Of a DNA stretch of 64,000 nt, positions 63,625 through 64,000 are shown piece after piece. Within the stretch, counting starts at the first letter, position 1. Each line of letters begins with the position of its first letter. Origin of the DNA: Lamellibrachia columna (taxonomy: Eukaryota; Annelida; Polychaeta; Sabellida; Siboglinidae); the NCBI GenBank assembly GCA_963662155.1, contig OY759263.1:6109814-6173813 (forward strand), given 5' to 3'. The notes below the pieces were generated by a model. The model saw nothing but the letters and a program-made list of their open reading frames with translations. It was not told where the DNA came from and searched no databases. The position numbers and the translations under genes are program-made.

Positions 63625-64000
63625 ACGGAGTGACTGTGCCGTATCTCTGTTGTGTATTCTTCACTGGCTGTCTGTTGCCGCTAGATTGATCCTACGCCAT
63701 TTACGGAGTGATAGTGCCGTTTCTCTGTTGTGTATTGTTCATTGGCTGTTTGTAGCCGCTAGATTGATCCTACGCCACTTACGGAATGATAGTGCCATGT
63801 CTCTGTTGTGAATTCTTCACTGGCTGTCTGTAGCCGCTAGATTGATCCTACGCCACTTACGGAGTGACAGCGCCATGTCTCTGTTGTGTATTCTTCACTG
63901 GCTGTCTGTAGCCGCTAGATTGATCCTACGCCACTTACGGAGTGACAGCGCCATGTCTCTGTTGTGTATTCTTCACTGGCTGTCTGTAGCCGCTAGATTG

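Larger units (their letters stand above)
25535..64000 (+). repeat. 78-bp satellite derived from LINE reverse transcriptase, about 493 units
   Basis: Head-to-tail units of exactly 78 bp run from 25535 to the window edge, all in one orientation. A typical unit is 25613-25690, starting gctagattgatcctacgcca. In the plus frame each unit codes 26 residues containing LRSDSAMSLLCI and HWLSVAARL. That is the LINE thumb segment between the AARL motif and 'HWLPV..R'. The first unit (25535-25612, with IRRSRSD) is closest to the LINE. From 27334 to 62668, 453 units keep perfect phase. The only length changes seen are a 1-bp loss near 27095 and a 4-bp gain near 63613. Common variants are gacagc versus gatagt (both synonymous), a TGT to TGA stop that creates GAATTC, and a TGG to TAG stop. 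Many apparent starts are TTG, not ATG. The right border lies outside the window. Confidence 0.97.

Noticed and set aside
25127..64000. Dozens of separate protein-coding genes of 60-770 codons in the array
   Set aside because: They are stretches of one 78-bp repeat between substitution stops. Most nominal starts are TTG or GTG, and there is no independent coding context.
25535..64000. CRISPR-like array
   Set aside because: There are no distinct spacers. The whole 78-bp unit repeats without alternation of conserved and variable parts, the sequence is eukaryotic, and no cas genes are present.
25535..64000. Natural repeat-protein gene such as a leucine-rich or ankyrin family
   Set aside because: The unit matches a LINE reverse transcriptase segment, carries recurrent stops, and matches no repeat-protein consensus.

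Overview
This window is eukaryotic, most likely from an invertebrate animal. It is full of decayed non-LTR retrotransposons (L2-like, CR1-like and RTE-like relics), simple-sequence tracts and segmental duplications. It shows no bacterial gene organisation, no rRNA or tRNA gene that I can support, and no clearly intact host gene. The one possible host-type coding relic is the C-terminal part of a cysteine-rich (Tesmin/TSO1 CXC-like) protein family. The mix of CR1 elements with an esterase-type ORF1, L2-like elements and CXC-type genes suits a marine invertebrate, but I cannot assign a phylum from sequence alone.

Layout. Positions 1-6200 are AT-rich intergenic DNA with short tandem repeats, a candidate DNA transposon with 40-nt inverted ends (1630-2642) and a fold-back element built around a long TA tract (3112-3405). 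At 6240-8460 a (TGTGGC)-type hexamer tract leads into an L2/CR1-type LINE relic that is interrupted by an internally deleted CR1. At 8928-9428 lies the broken CXC-family fragment, followed by a composite TA repeat (9827-10262). Positions 10408-12655 and 19706-21962 are two copies of a 2.25-kb segmental duplication carrying an RTE-like reverse transcriptase relic; a third, partial copy lies at 18180-18967. Positions 13107-15857 hold an L2-like endonuclease relic cut by a hexamer tract that reverses strand three times, then a second copy of the 6.7-7.3 kb segment. Positions 15858-17345 hold a minus-strand CR1 with most of ORF2 deleted. The following GT-rich DNA is tandemly duplicated (17213-18968 and from 18969).

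The dominant feature runs from 25535 to the right edge. It is about 38.5 kb of a 78-bp tandem repeat, roughly 493 head-to-tail units. It begins inside the reverse transcriptase C-terminal ('thumb') coding region of an L2-like LINE (25127-25612). The unit is exactly 26 codons of that region, bounded by two 'AAR-L' coding motifs that share the bases gctagattga. Over 453 consecutive units (27334-62668) the phase never changes, so one reading frame remains in register throughout, broken only by recurrent base-substitution stops. Those stop variants and other linked variants recur in blocks of 14, 15, 21, 66 and 75-76 units, so the array has higher-order structure. The simplest reading is a satellite born from a retrotransposon coding segment by duplication at a short internal homology and expanded by repeated unequal exchange. 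Whether its open frame has any function cannot be decided from sequence alone.

There is no operon-like cooperation between genes here. The window records retrotransposon insertion, decay, segmental duplication and satellite growth.
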